Assembly: GCA_964019425.1 (NCBI GenBank)
Contig: OZ025842.1
Coordinates: forward strand, 372,001 to 436,000
Length of the DNA: 64,000 bases
Direction of reading: 5' to 3'
Source: Flectonema sp. DT1601
Taxonomy: Eukaryota; Euglenozoa; Diplonemea; Diplonemida; Diplonemidae
Shown here: positions 11,435 through 20,811 of the stretch, piece by piece
How the letters are laid out: every line of letters begins with the position of its first letter
Numbering within the stretch: the stretch's first letter is position 1
The notes under the pieces: model-generated
Databases searched by the model: none
What the model was told of the DNA's origin: nothing
The model's input: only the letters and a program-made list of their open reading frames with translations
Translations under genes and position numbers: made by a program

Positions 11435-12068
11435 ATTATTATTATTACTATTTTTTTTTGTTGTCGTCAAGCAATACCTGTTTTTATGTTGTTGAATGAA
11501 AAAAAAAAAAAATTATCAATCATGTTCAATTCCCTCTCAAGGATTTTATGATTTCTAACTTCTTCGATGTCAGTGTACTACTGCTCAATTAAGTAAAATT
11601 AAATGGATTTTTCTTCCTCTCTAATAAAGTAATGCATGACGAAATTTTTTTTTTTTAATATTTTTTCAATTCTTTTTTTTTTTTCCTTCGTAATTGCTTA
11701 TAACTTCTGTAGATGTACGAAAAATCCGGTGCTGTAGCAGAATAACCAGGGATGGGGGTAACAAAATTCATGAAAGACTGGCCTCACAAGAATAATTGAA
11801 GAAGCAACATTTCGATATCCGTGGCTTTTTGTTTATGAAAATTGATTGGTAGTTCGGGACTTCACTACGGGGATTCAGAAATATCCAACAAAGGGGGGGG
11901 GAAAAATATTGTTTCGTGCGCGAAAACTGTAGCATCGTTTAAACCGTCCAAGTATGGTATTCTCTCTTACAAAGATTTTGTTGAGGATGACTAAAGAAAA
12001 GCTAAAAAAGGATTACGCATGCTGCCTAATATTGGTATTCTCTCTTACAAATACTTTGTTGAGGATGG

Positions 12069-12099
<31 letters not shown>

Positions 12100-12310
12100 G
12101 ACGGGAAAAAAAAAGGAATTCTAAGGGTGAAAAAATAGAAACACTAATCCCTTCCTTCCTTCCTTTGTTATAAAAATTAGAAAAAAAAAAGAAATAAAAT
12201 AAAAGATATTAGCGTACGCGTGCGCTCGCCATGACTTTAAAAAAAAAAAAAAAAGAACAGTTTTTACACTAATTTATAAACACACATAGTCAGAGACTGG
12301 AGCTGTGCGT
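11435..12310. other. Spacer with a short direct repeat and long A-run
   Basis: No gene seen. It holds the splice-acceptor region of the gene ending at 11434, a 29-nt A-run near 12069, and two copies of a 36-nt segment (GGTATTCTCTCTTACAAA then TTTGTTGAGGATG) at about 11955 and 12032. A CGTACGCGTGCGC stretch near 12214 is unusually GC-rich for a spacer. Confidence 0.6.
11953..12068 (+). repeat. Short tandem duplication, about 77-bp spacing
   Basis: The segment starting TGGTATTCTCTCTTACAAA and ending TTTGTTGAGGATG occurs twice with few differences. Both copies lie between two genes read on the minus strand. A truncated relative (GGTATTCTCTCTTCTCTC) lies near 14925. Confidence 0.65.
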
Positions 12311-12949
12311 TTAGTTAAGGTTGCTGTTAGCGAACTCCCAGTTTACAACGTTCCACCATGATTTGACGTAGGCAACTTTGTCGTTACGGTAATCAACGTA
12401 GAATGCGTGTTCCCATGCATCACAAACAAGAAGAGGAGTAAGTTGATCATCAGTGAGTACAGTGTTAGCATCGTGTGTTGAAACAATCTTTAGATCTCCA
12501 CTTGACTCTTGGCACAACCAAACCCATCCACTTCCAAAGTGAGCTCCAACCTGACCATTGAACTCCTCTTTGAAAGCTTCAAGTGATCCCCACTGACTGT
12601 TAATCTTGTCAGCTAGAGGTCCAGTTGGAGCACCTCCTCCATTTGGTGACATAGATGTCCAAAAGAAGTCGTGGTTGTAAATCTGAGCAGCCATTCTGAA
12701 AACAAAAGTTTCTGGTGTGCTTTGGTTTTCATTTAAGATTTCTGGGATTGACTTCGACAACATTGACTCATCATTACCCTTAGCCCAGTCAGTAAGCTTT
12801 GTACAGTAACCAGTGTGATGCTTGTTGTAGTGAAGGTTTAAGGTTTCCTCAGACATGACTGGCTTCAAAGCATCATACCCATATGGAAGTGGAGTCATGG
12901 AAAAGTTACGAAACTGTCCCATGGAAGCAGCTCTTCTAAAGGCCAACAT
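12311..12949 (-). CDS. Iron superoxide dismutase, mitochondrial
   Basis: A single exon of 212 residues, the usual length plus a leader. It converts superoxide to hydrogen peroxide and oxygen. The first 18 residues (MLAFRRAASMGQFRNFSM) look like a mitochondrial presequence. Metal ligands are visible in LHYNKHH, in AAQIYNHDFFW, and in DAWEHAFY where Asp and His both coordinate the metal. The Gln in AAQIYNH is the position that marks the iron form. Kinetoplastids use iron enzymes of this type in the mitochondrion and lack the Mn form. An acceptor-like CAG lies about 32 nt before the ATG. It sits next to the peroxiredoxin that would remove its product, but shared transcription does not prove shared control. 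Confidence 0.95.
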   Translation of the reverse strand: MLAFRRAASMGQFRNFSMTPLPYGYDALKPVMSEETLNLHYNKHHTGYCTKLTDWAKGNDESMLSKSIPEILNENQSTPETFVFRMAAQIYNHDFFWTSMSPNGGGAPTGPLADKINSQWGSLEAFKEEFNGQVGAHFGSGWVWLCQESSGDLKIVSTHDANTVLTDDQLTPLLVCDAWEHAFYVDYRNDKVAYVKSWWNVVNWEFANSNLN

Positions 12950-13460
12950 TATTATGAGTGTACGAAGGGGGAGTATTAACCTGAAAACAGAATACGAGTT
13001 AACAAAAACAAACTAAATCATAAAACCTGACTACCTGACGACCACGTGTTAGCGGTGTAGATTAATTACTTCATCTTAGTTATACGTTTTTTTTTTTTTT
13101 TTTTTTTTTGCTTCATTACGTCCGATCGATTGCGTCCGGGTATTGCAAGAATAGCAAAAAGTATACCAGATTCTTGTTCTTCTTCTTTTTTTCTTTTTTT
13201 TTTTTTTTTTTTCTTTTTTTTTTTTCCTTTTCCCAATTGCTGTACTGCTGTCCCTGTTACCCAACGCTGACAGCGTCAGGAAGAGATTTTCGTGCGCGAG
13301 TCTGCGAACACAGCCTATAATGTAAGGAGTGTAAGGAGGGAAACAGTTCGCGGCCTGCCGCGGTTTTGAAAGGCTGTTTCGGTTTGTCTTGTCTGTACGA
13401 TGCACTTAATAAAAGAAAAATGAAATCAGATGAATGAAAAAGATTTAGTAAAGATACATC
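12950..13460. other. Spacer with GC-rich hairpins
   Basis: No gene seen. It contains T-runs at about 13087 and 13190 and a perfect hairpin CGCGGC/GCCGCG with a two-base loop at 13349-13362. An imperfect palindrome, GCTGACAGCGTCAGG, lies near 13267. Open frames here are low-complexity Lys or Phe runs. Confidence 0.55.
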
Positions 13461-14102
13461 CTATGCGTTCTTTGCGAAGTACTCCTTCGATTTTTCTGGT
13501 CCAGCAGTCATGACGTCCTTACCTGGTTCCCAGTTGCATGGCATAACATCTCCGTGTTCGTCGGTGTACTGAAATGCCTTTACGATACGGAGGGTCTCGT
13601 CAACGCTGCGGCCAACTGGAAGGTCGTTGATGGTCGATGATCTGACGACACCCTTCCCATCAATAACAAACAAACCTCTAAGTGCGACACTCTCGTTGAA
13701 TAGAACACCGTAGTTTCTTGCAATGTTCTTGTCCAAGTCAGCGATCAAAGGGATTTGAGTCTCTCCCAAACCTCCCTCCTTTCTAGATTGCTGAGTCCAC
13801 GCCAAGTGTGAAAACACAGAGTCTACTGACACAGCCAAGACTTCACAACCAATATCGGAGAACTCCTTAGCTCTGTCATTAAAGGCAGTGATCTCAGTTG
13901 GACAAACGAAAGTAAAGTCGAGTGGGTAGAAAAATAACACCACGTACTTACCCTTGTAGTCGGCTAAGCTGACCTTCTTAATCTCACCATTCACAACAGC
14001 TTCAGCCTCAAAGGTTGGAGCAGGTGTGGTGACCAATCCTCTCTTTTGGAAGGCAGCAGGTCTTGCGACACGGGAAGCAACTCTGAGGGCAGAACGGAAC
14101 AT
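13461..14102 (-). CDS. Mitochondrial 2-Cys peroxiredoxin (tryparedoxin-peroxidase-like)
   Basis: A single exon of 213 residues. It reduces peroxides and peroxynitrite through a peroxidatic Cys in DFTFVCPTE near residue 69; the resolving Cys lies in VMPCNWEPG near the C-terminus. Most typical 2-Cys enzymes have VCP at the second site. Kinetoplastid mitochondrial tryparedoxin peroxidases have IPC, and the MPC here is closest to that. The N-terminus ([18 protein letters not shown]) is a good mitochondrial presequence. The open frame extends upstream to 14180, but an acceptor-like TTTTTTTACAG falls between that point and this ATG, so the shorter start is preferred. Other residues expected of the family are present (GGLG motif, [10 protein letters not shown]). 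Confidence 0.95.
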   Translation of the reverse strand: MFRSALRVASRVARPAAFQKRGLVTTPAPTFEAEAVVNGEIKKVSLADYKGKYVVLFFYPLDFTFVCPTEITAFNDRAKEFSDIGCEVLAVSVDSVFSHLAWTQQSRKEGGLGETQIPLIADLDKNIARNYGVLFNESVALRGLFVIDGKGVVRSSTINDLPVGRSVDETLRIVKAFQYTDEHGDVMPCNWEPGKDVMTAGPEKSKEYFAKNA

Positions 14103-15030
14103 TTTTTTGAAAAAACCTGAAAACTCCTGTAAAAAAAGACATGAACAACATTCTCTCAACAGAAAAACTAAAATAACCAAAATACTACATCACATCCATC
14201 TATGTTGTTTTCACTTTTTCATAAAATAAAAAAACACCAATAACAATAAGTCGATAACTTATCTGCCTTCTTGAAGTATTAACACTGTTTGTTTAGTTAA
14301 CGGGGAGGTGGTTGGGAAGGGACTTCTCGTTAGTATACTGTCCCCGGGGTACTTATTTATTTATTTTTTTTTTTTTTTTAAAATCTTAAATTCCCTTTTT
14401 TCTTTACGGGCATTCTATCTCCCAAAGTAAACACGAGGGTGAAAAAAAAAGAAAGAACCACTGGGATTAAGTTAGGGGTGGTTTAAATTAAATGTACTTC
14501 CTTCTAAGATCCCTCTTTACACTTTTCTTTTACTTTCACTATTTTTTTTTTTTAAGTGCCATCAAATTCTTAAGCTCTAAATAGTTTGTTTGTACGCAGG
14601 CCACCAGACATGTCGATATTACAAAGAGAACCTGCTGCGTCTATTCACTCTGGGAGGAGAAACGAAAAAAAAAAAAAAGGGGGGGGGAAGCCTAGCCTCT
14701 AAATAGTTTGTACGTAGTTATTATAAAGAAAACATGCTACGTCTATTCACTCTGGGAGGAGAAAGAGGAAAAAGGGGGGGAGAAAGAAAAAAAAAAAAAA
14801 AAAAACAACAACAAATATTTCATTTTATATCCTCTAGTGGGTAATGTTACCTAACCTGAATTGCTTCTTTCGATAAAGTATAAAGTCAGACAGTAAATTA
14901 AAAAAACTCTAATCGCGTCTGAGGGGTATTCTCTCTTCTCTCATTTCTCCATCCTTGTTAAGGATACGAATCTCAACGCAATCACCTGTTTGTTTTTTTT
15001 TTTTTTTTTTTTTCCCCAATTCATCCCGAA
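14103..15030. other. Spacer with a tandem duplication
   Basis: No gene seen. It carries the duplicated segment described at 14573-14785, several A/T runs and a G-run near 14680. Confidence 0.55.
14573..14785 (+). repeat. Imperfect tandem duplication, about 120-bp unit
   Basis: Two copies share CTCTAAATAGTTTGT at the start and CTGCGTCTATTCACTCTGG or CTACGTCTATTCACTCTGG plus GAGGAGAAA at the end. They differ by small indels, so this is an older duplication. Each copy ends in an A/G-rich run. Confidence 0.7.
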
Positions 15031-15744
15031 CTACAATCCAAGAAGTAATATCACACCTGTTGTAATTTGACGCTCTGTTGCGGCCTCGAACATGTTGGTT
15101 ACTAGTTCGATGGCGTCTTCGACGGTGCAGCTTTCAAGCATGTTTTCCCTTCCTTGCATATTCAATCGATCAATATACATGTCAGCCATAGGTTGCATCA
15201 TAGCTTCTGCAGCTCCATAAGCTTTGAAATTGTGCTTCTGTAAACACCCAACGATATCGAAGGAATACAAAGCTGGGTCATCCTTTTCATCGAAACCAAC
15301 TAAGATATTCCAAGTGTATAATGGAAAATATCTGCGAGAATAAAGAATGTTAGCTACCATTTGTGATATGCTGTTTGCGTTTGGCTTCTTTTTGCAGTCA
15401 TATTCGTACCAGTTAAGCTTATGGCGGATAACTTTAATTAGGTAGTCTCTGTCAGCCTGCATACCAGCTGAAACAAGCATTGAGTTACCAGGTAGAACAG
15501 CACACTTAGATACGTCGCGGGATAAAATGCTGTATCCACTGGACATTCTGGTGTCTCCGGCTACTAAAACGAAATCTTTACCGACCATGGCGAATGTAGA
15601 GCCACCGTTGTCATCGTAAGGGCTCCATGAGACCTGTGTTCCTGTCTTGCGGTCTGGTGCCTGGGACACGTCAGGCTTCTCTGTTACGTTCTCCAGGACT
15701 GCAGAACGCTGCAACCCCGGGAGAACCATTGCGGTCATAGACAT
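15031..15744 (-). CDS. PSMB1: 20S proteasome subunit beta-6 (PSMB1 type)
   Basis: A single exon of 237 residues, normal for this subunit. It is a non-catalytic ring subunit of the 20S core. Recognition rests on SPYDDNGGSTFAMVGKDF, VAGDTRMSSGYSILSRD, the ILYSRRYFP block and ALYSFDIVG, which match the beta-6 pattern of other eukaryotes. The residue after the GG processing position is Ser rather than the catalytic Thr, as expected for an inactive subunit. A TAG acceptor-like site lies about 15 nt before the ATG, after an A/T-rich stretch. Two in-frame Met codons (MSM) start the protein, and I took the first. Confidence 0.94.
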   Translation of the reverse strand: MSMTAMVLPGLQRSAVLENVTEKPDVSQAPDRKTGTQVSWSPYDDNGGSTFAMVGKDFVLVAGDTRMSSGYSILSRDVSKCAVLPGNSMLVSAGMQADRDYLIKVIRHKLNWYEYDCKKKPNANSISQMVANILYSRRYFPLYTWNILVGFDEKDDPALYSFDIVGCLQKHNFKAYGAAEAMMQPMADMYIDRLNMQGRENMLESCTVEDAIELVTNMFEAATERQITTGVILLLGL

Positions 15745-16594
15745 TATTGTTGGTTGTGTCTATGTTTTTTTAAAAAAAATAAATTGATTTTTTTATAAAA
15801 AAAAAAAAAAAAGAGAATAACAATTTTCCTCATAAATTTATTCTGAAGTGAATTCTCTGACACTAGAGAAATGCGATGTGCTGTTATTTTTTTTTTTTTT
15901 TTTTTTGTATCCATTGTACGGCAGAATGAAAATCGTGGAGCGTAATGTTAGTGCGCGCAAACAAAACAAAAGTATGGGTAAAAAAGCAAAAAAGTGAAGT
16001 TGGCCGATTCTCTTTTCCTATGACTTTCTCTCTATATTAACTAGGAGGCAATTTCATCAGGTCCGTCTTTCGCTCACCTGAACAATAAAAACGCAAAAAC
16101 GAGAGATCTCGATTTTATAATTTGAGATTATGAGCACTCAACAAGTTTAAGTGAAGCACCAATGTTAATGTCGTAGTCGAAATTTTAAAAAAAAAAAAAA
16201 TTATTATAATAAATAAATTCTTGGTTTTGCTTCACCCAGAACGAAGGTAATATCGATCTAAGCTTTATCAGAGTTTTTTACGCGAGGGAGCAACTACCTT
16301 CTTCAAAAGGCATTCTACAGCATCTACTCATCACGAGTACGTCATCATGGTTTATTATGTTGCCACTTAACACAGTTTGGTCAGTAGCCATAATCATAAA
16401 TAAATTTAAAAAAAAAAAAAAAAAAAACTAATCGAAGGATGTCAAACAGAAAATGATTTGGTTTCGGGTAAAAATATATTTCGGATCGGATCCCCTCATC
16501 CCTCTTCATAGAAGATAGCAAAGGGGATTTTTTTTTTTTTTTTTTTTTTCTTATAAAAATATCAATACTACAGTGAGAGTTACACTCATCGCAC
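15745..16594. other. Spacer, no gene seen
   Basis: AT-rich sequence with T-runs near 15889 and 16530 and A-runs near 16188 and 16410. No coding frame or structured element stands out. Confidence 0.5.
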
Positions 16595-17941
16595 TTAATT
16601 ACTTGAGTCGTTTAATAAGGTCATTGCCTCTTGAAGCACAACAGGAGAGCGTGGGTTGAAGGACATCCAGTCAGCTGAGAAATATTCTTTTGCAGTTTCA
16701 TCAGCTGCAGGAAGCTTCCTTTCCCATTGATTACCAAGCGCCCAGACTCCTATTTTAATCATTTTATTTTTCTTTACCTTCGAAGAACCACCCATAATAC
16801 AATGAGCTACGATCATCTCTTTCCAGAGTTTCTTACACAGTCGAGGGAAGCTGACGAAAGGTAAGATTGCTGTTTGGAAGCCGCGGGGAGAGGACCCAAT
16901 TCGAATCTTTGTGTCCTGAGCATCTAACTGCGGAGTGAATCGAACTTGTTCTATGATCATTGCATTGGCTATTGCTGACTGGTCGTCACCAGTTTTTCTT
17001 AGAATAGTTTCAACTTGTCTAATCATGTCATGTCGAATATGAGTTCCAGTTTTCCAATAAGCGAACCCCATACACACAGAACCACCCCAGATGGTAGCTA
17101 TCTTACGAGGGAGATATCCTTTCTGTGATACTACGTCAGCTCCTGTTTCTTCCAATATTGGAAAAGGATCTTCTAGTAAGATGGCGTCAGAGTCACAGAA
17201 TAAGACGTGTATGCCGAGGTTTAATATATCCATCGCTGCTTGCCAACGTAAATGCCAAATTTCATTTTGACTTTTTGAAATTCTGACAACTGATTTAGCA
17301 TCTTGAGTCATTGAAAGGATATCTGTACGAGGATCACCAACACATTTAGTACATCGTCTCGTCTCCGCATTATATGCAACACCCAAACAGTCAGTGTTCC
17401 AATAGTGATTGCAGACGGCTTCGATACACAATCCAAGATTCTTAATATTTTCTTGTACTTCTCCTTCTTGTCCTTTGCAATCATGTCCCTCAACATCTTC
17501 AATTTTTTTCCAAGAAGAAAGATATCTGAGAGGGACCGTAATGTGACAAGTGAACATCCGTGCTTCCATCCATGATTTGAGTTGTCCGTCGTCGAAACAT
17601 ATTAACACCCAGTTAGTGAAGCCTTTACGTTCGGCATGTACAATCCAGTTCCAAAGGGGTTCGCGGTAAGAGTAGTCACCGGTGATTAGTATCACTTTGC
17701 CATTTGTCGCTCGTTTTCGTATCTCTTCGTCTTCGCCATCAGCCAGGAAGTATGGGTGTGTTAGAAGAGATTTTGAATTGGGGAGTGCCTCTAACTTTTG
17801 TAGTCGGTCTTGCAACGGTTGGATTTGCCTCGTCGTTTCTAATCGGTGTTCATCTGCATTGCGCTTTGTTAAGTTTAACTCAAGCCATAGAAACACTACA
17901 GCCGTCGAAAGCACAAGAATTACGATGTGCTGCTTATTCAT
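16595..17941 (-). CDS. Type II membrane glycosyltransferase, nucleotide-diphospho-sugar transferase family
   Basis: A single exon of 448 residues from the ATG at 17941. A single N-terminal hydrophobic anchor (HIVILVLSTAVVFLWLEL) is followed by a stem and a lumenal catalytic domain, the layout of Golgi glycosyltransferases. The domain resembles the PF03407 group. HVLFCDSDAILLEDPF holds the metal-binding DxD, and QSAIANAMI and the terminal block fit that fold. Several Cys residues between about 150 and 210 suggest disulfides in an inserted region. The donor sugar and acceptor cannot be told. The frame is open to an upstream Met at 17971, but CATAACAG lies between them and is a better splice acceptor, which leaves this ATG about 13 nt into the mature message. 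Confidence 0.85.
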   Translation of the reverse strand: MNKQHIVILVLSTAVVFLWLELNLTKRNADEHRLETTRQIQPLQDRLQKLEALPNSKSLLTHPYFLADGEDEEIRKRATNGKVILITGDYSYREPLWNWIVHAERKGFTNWVLICFDDGQLKSWMEARMFTCHITVPLRYLSSWKKIEDVEGHDCKGQEGEVQENIKNLGLCIEAVCNHYWNTDCLGVAYNAETRRCTKCVGDPRTDILSMTQDAKSVVRISKSQNEIWHLRWQAAMDILNLGIHVLFCDSDAILLEDPFPILEETGADVVSQKGYLPRKIATIWGGSVCMGFAYWKTGTHIRHDMIRQVETILRKTGDDQSAIANAMIIEQVRFTPQLDAQDTKIRIGSSPRGFQTAILPFVSFPRLCKKLWKEMIVAHCIMGGSSKVKKNKMIKIGVWALGNQWERKLPAADETAKEYFSADWMSFNPRSPVVLQEAMTLLNDSSN

Positions 17942-18013
17942 ATTTTTCGACGTCCTGTTATGAGAAAACATAATAGTAATTGATTAAAATATATTTAACA
18001 AGTCAATTAATGA

Positions 18014-18055
18014 TATCCGGCTTCATTAAGCCGGTCAAAGCCGACAGCGGCTTCG
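18014..18055 (+). repeat. Two adjacent perfect hairpins
   Basis: CCGGCTT (18017-18023) pairs with AAGCCGG (18028-18034) around a four-base loop. Three bases later AAGCCG (18038-18043) pairs with CGGCTT (18048-18053). The stems are GC-rich in an AT-rich spacer (17942-18340, otherwise empty) downstream of tRNase Z and upstream of the glycosyltransferase. The arms of the two hairpins could also pair with each other. Confidence 0.6.
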
Positions 18056-18340
18056 TTTTACTGGTTTTGTTCCTCTATATCCTAATACGGTTTACGGGGG
18101 CGCTTTTCTCTTTATTCGAAGTTAGGGATGGAGCAGCTCTTCCGATACTATTTTTTTTTTTTTTTATTTTTTTTTTTTTTTAAATTTGATTTACGTCTGC
18201 CGCGCAACAACTCAATTTAATATTTTCAATAAGTTGCTACTGCGCACAAGGAAAAACAAAAAAAAGTATTCGGAATTTTTGGATATCTGAAAAAGCGACA
18301 AGCCTCATGCGTCAACCGTGAGACAGATATAATTATTAAT

Positions 18341-20569
18341 TTATCCACTTTTTTGTCTCTTGACGTCGACATGCTTCTTAACCCTCATGTCTTGTCTCCG
18401 CCTTTTCTCTTCCTGAGTTTTTGCTTGTTTGATTTTGCTTTGTTCTTTCTTAGCATCGTCAACAGAAGCAAAATAATCAGTAAGTATGGAAAGGCGTTGA
18501 TTTAACGTCTCAAGAGGTGAAGAGTTTGGTAAGGAAACAGTCATCAGATCAAAAGCAAGACCAGCTTTTAAATTCTCTGTCGACATTGGTGGAGGAACCT
18601 TCGGATAACGCTGAGAGAAGTGTGTTAGTAACGTTTCAGTTGCAGACATGTCTGTGGCACTCTGCAGAGCTTCAGAAACGCAACTATGCTTTTTACAGAT
18701 TGCGTCTTCGATTTTATCATCTTCAAAGGTTGCTTCGTGAATTAATAAATGACAATCTTTTCCTGCTCTTACTAAAGCTTGACAAGGTCTTGTGTCTCCA
18801 GAAAAACAGATCTTCCACCACTTACTTTCCCTTTGTACCTCAACAACACATCCCCATGAATCAGAACAATGATCAACAGGTATGGTTTGAAATTTTATAT
18901 TAGACAGTTGCAGCAACTTATGCGACTCCTCAACATCTTGGAAATTACTGCAAGGCTGAAAGCAGAACGACAGATTAACATATCTAGAATAACACTCCAA
19001 GAATGCTGCTAAGTCTTTTGGTCCGATCACTAGAATTGGGTTGTTTGGTACGAGTAATGCTCTTCTGTGTAACAAGGAAGCAACACCAACATGATGATCA
19101 GCGTGTATATGTGATAAGAATATAATTTGAAGTGTTGAAAGAATTTTGTCGACATCGCGGATTCTTCGAAGCTGTCCGAGAGTACCTTCACCAGAATCGA
19201 GGAGGATAGATTCGACTGGTGAAAGCTCTATCAACTGACTCGTTACATTTCTGTACTTAGATGGCATCATACCACCAGTTCCGAGCATTGAAACTTTCGG
19301 ATAACCTAACTGCTCTGGTGTCGAGTGGCTTTCTAGTGCTAATTTCTTTAATTCATCAGGCCAAGATTCACGTTCTTTTTCTATGCTAAATTCTCTATTC
19401 AGACCCTGATGATCAGGCATTGCAATATCATTTCCTATAATTGGCAGTAAATGAAGCTCCGGAAGACGCATAGCAACACGAAACGATTCCCTACTAAAAA
19501 GCTCTGGGGCCATACAAGACAACCTATCATGATGTAAAGCAGAACTGTGAAAGACTGTGTGAGTTTGCTCGTGTATTGGGTGAATATGAGTAGTAGTAGG
19601 TATGCCAATTTTTAAGAATTGTTCTTTTATTTTATTGTAGTCAACAGTTGGACCTCCAAGGTGATAAATACCTCTGATGACAACTCCAGATGATAGTTTC
19701 GACTGGGTCCATTTAATCAGAATTGGCAGAACAGCATCCTCACTACCAGCAACAATTGACATCACAAACACTGATACTGGTGGGCTTGACTTTCCCAAAA
19801 CTTCGTGAGGATGTACTACCCTTCCAGGTATTTTATCACTTTCGACACTTTCACCGGATTTTAAAAAAGCTCGTTTCCTTCCGATAACTCCTAGAGCCTG
19901 TGCTTTCTCAGCCATAAATTTACCAGGTTGTTCCGGCATATCAATCGAGTAATGTAGACGTTGATAACCCTTAGTATCATCACTGTGAGTAGTACTGATA
20001 GCGTTTATTGTAAAGAAAGGTGAAATACTTGAGTACACTTCATACTGTTCAGGTGAAGTAGATGGTTCTGTGACTGTGTAGAATCCAGGGACCTTTAAAA
20101 ACGGAGTCATCGATTCTAATAAAGAGGAAGTACCAGTGGGACCAGATATAGTAATTGGAGCTCCTTCCTTGACTGCTAGCGGAACTTCTCCTCTTGCTGA
20201 AATGATCTTTGTGATCGAACGAAGACCATCTTCACTATTTCTACTCCTCTCTGTTTCTCGCAGTGTTAGTAACATTCCAGGAAGTCCAAGTATGCTTTCA
20301 GGTTCCAAGGAATTCAAAAAAATTCCACTCATTTTTTGAATTTTTATCTTACACTCTGTACAGTATCGCTGGGTTCCTTCCGGGACGTTAAATAAAAATC
20401 TCTTCTCATCGAAGAAGAGCAGCACTGCTCCTTCACAAAACCCATCACATCCAAGAACCTGCATATAAACCGGCATGTTGTATTTCCTTGACTGTGGTAT
20501 AATAAATGGTCCTGTTCTTCGTAGTTGAGATTTTTGTATTATTGAAGTCAATCTCCTAATTAATAGCAT
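18341..20569 (-). CDS. Long-form tRNase Z (ELAC2 type), probably mitochondrial or dual-targeted
   Basis: A single exon of 742 residues, the long-form length. It cuts the 3' trailer from tRNA precursors before CCA addition. The N-terminal half is the degenerate metallo-beta-lactamase half (FLFNVPEGTQR, then SGIFLNSLEPESILGLPGML). The C-terminal half is catalytic, with SHIHADHHVG as the HxHxDH zinc motif, SGDTRPC, and HEATFEDD. The first residues (MLLIRRLTSIIQKSQLRR) are basic and amphipathic, so mitochondrial import is likely. The frame is open to 20614, but an AG acceptor (TATTCAACAG) lies between, so the ATG at 20569 is chosen. The Lys/Arg-rich C-terminal tail may be nuclear-directing. Confidence 0.94.
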   Translation of the reverse strand: MLLIRRLTSIIQKSQLRRTGPFIIPQSRKYNMPVYMQVLGCDGFCEGAVLLFFDEKRFLFNVPEGTQRYCTECKIKIQKMSGIFLNSLEPESILGLPGMLLTLRETERSRNSEDGLRSITKIISARGEVPLAVKEGAPITISGPTGTSSLLESMTPFLKVPGFYTVTEPSTSPEQYEVYSSISPFFTINAISTTHSDDTKGYQRLHYSIDMPEQPGKFMAEKAQALGVIGRKRAFLKSGESVESDKIPGRVVHPHEVLGKSSPPVSVFVMSIVAGSEDAVLPILIKWTQSKLSSGVVIRGIYHLGGPTVDYNKIKEQFLKIGIPTTTHIHPIHEQTHTVFHSSALHHDRLSCMAPELFSRESFRVAMRLPELHLLPIIGNDIAMPDHQGLNREFSIEKERESWPDELKKLALESHSTPEQLGYPKVSMLGTGGMMPSKYRNVTSQLIELSPVESILLDSGEGTLGQLRRIRDVDKILSTLQIIFLSHIHADHHVGVASLLHRRALLVPNNPILVIGPKDLAAFLECYSRYVNLSFCFQPCSNFQDVEESHKLLQLSNIKFQTIPVDHCSDSWGCVVEVQRESKWWKICFSGDTRPCQALVRAGKDCHLLIHEATFEDDKIEDAICKKHSCVSEALQSATDMSATETLLTHFSQRYPKVPPPMSTENLKAGLAFDLMTVSLPNSSPLETLNQRLSILTDYFASVDDAKKEQSKIKQAKTQEEKRRRQDMRVKKHVDVKRQKSG

Positions 20570-20811
20570 GTTTGCTGTTACCAACCTGTTGAATATAAAA
20601 TAAAACAACAACAATTCAGTCTTTGGTTAAATAAAAAATAGAACCTTCAGAACACTAATATAACTGATGGACACTCTGGTCGTAATGGTGGACACGTTTA
20701 TTCTTACAAAAAGGCTTTTTTTAATTAGTAAGCCCGTCCACATAAAATTGTGTCTGGAAAACGGACACGGATAAGTACCGAAAAAAAAAATAATCCAATT
20801 TTTTTGGGTAT

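Noticed and set aside
17942-17971. Upstream Met of the glycosyltransferase frame
   Set aside because: It lies before a strong CATAACAG acceptor and would not be in the mature message.
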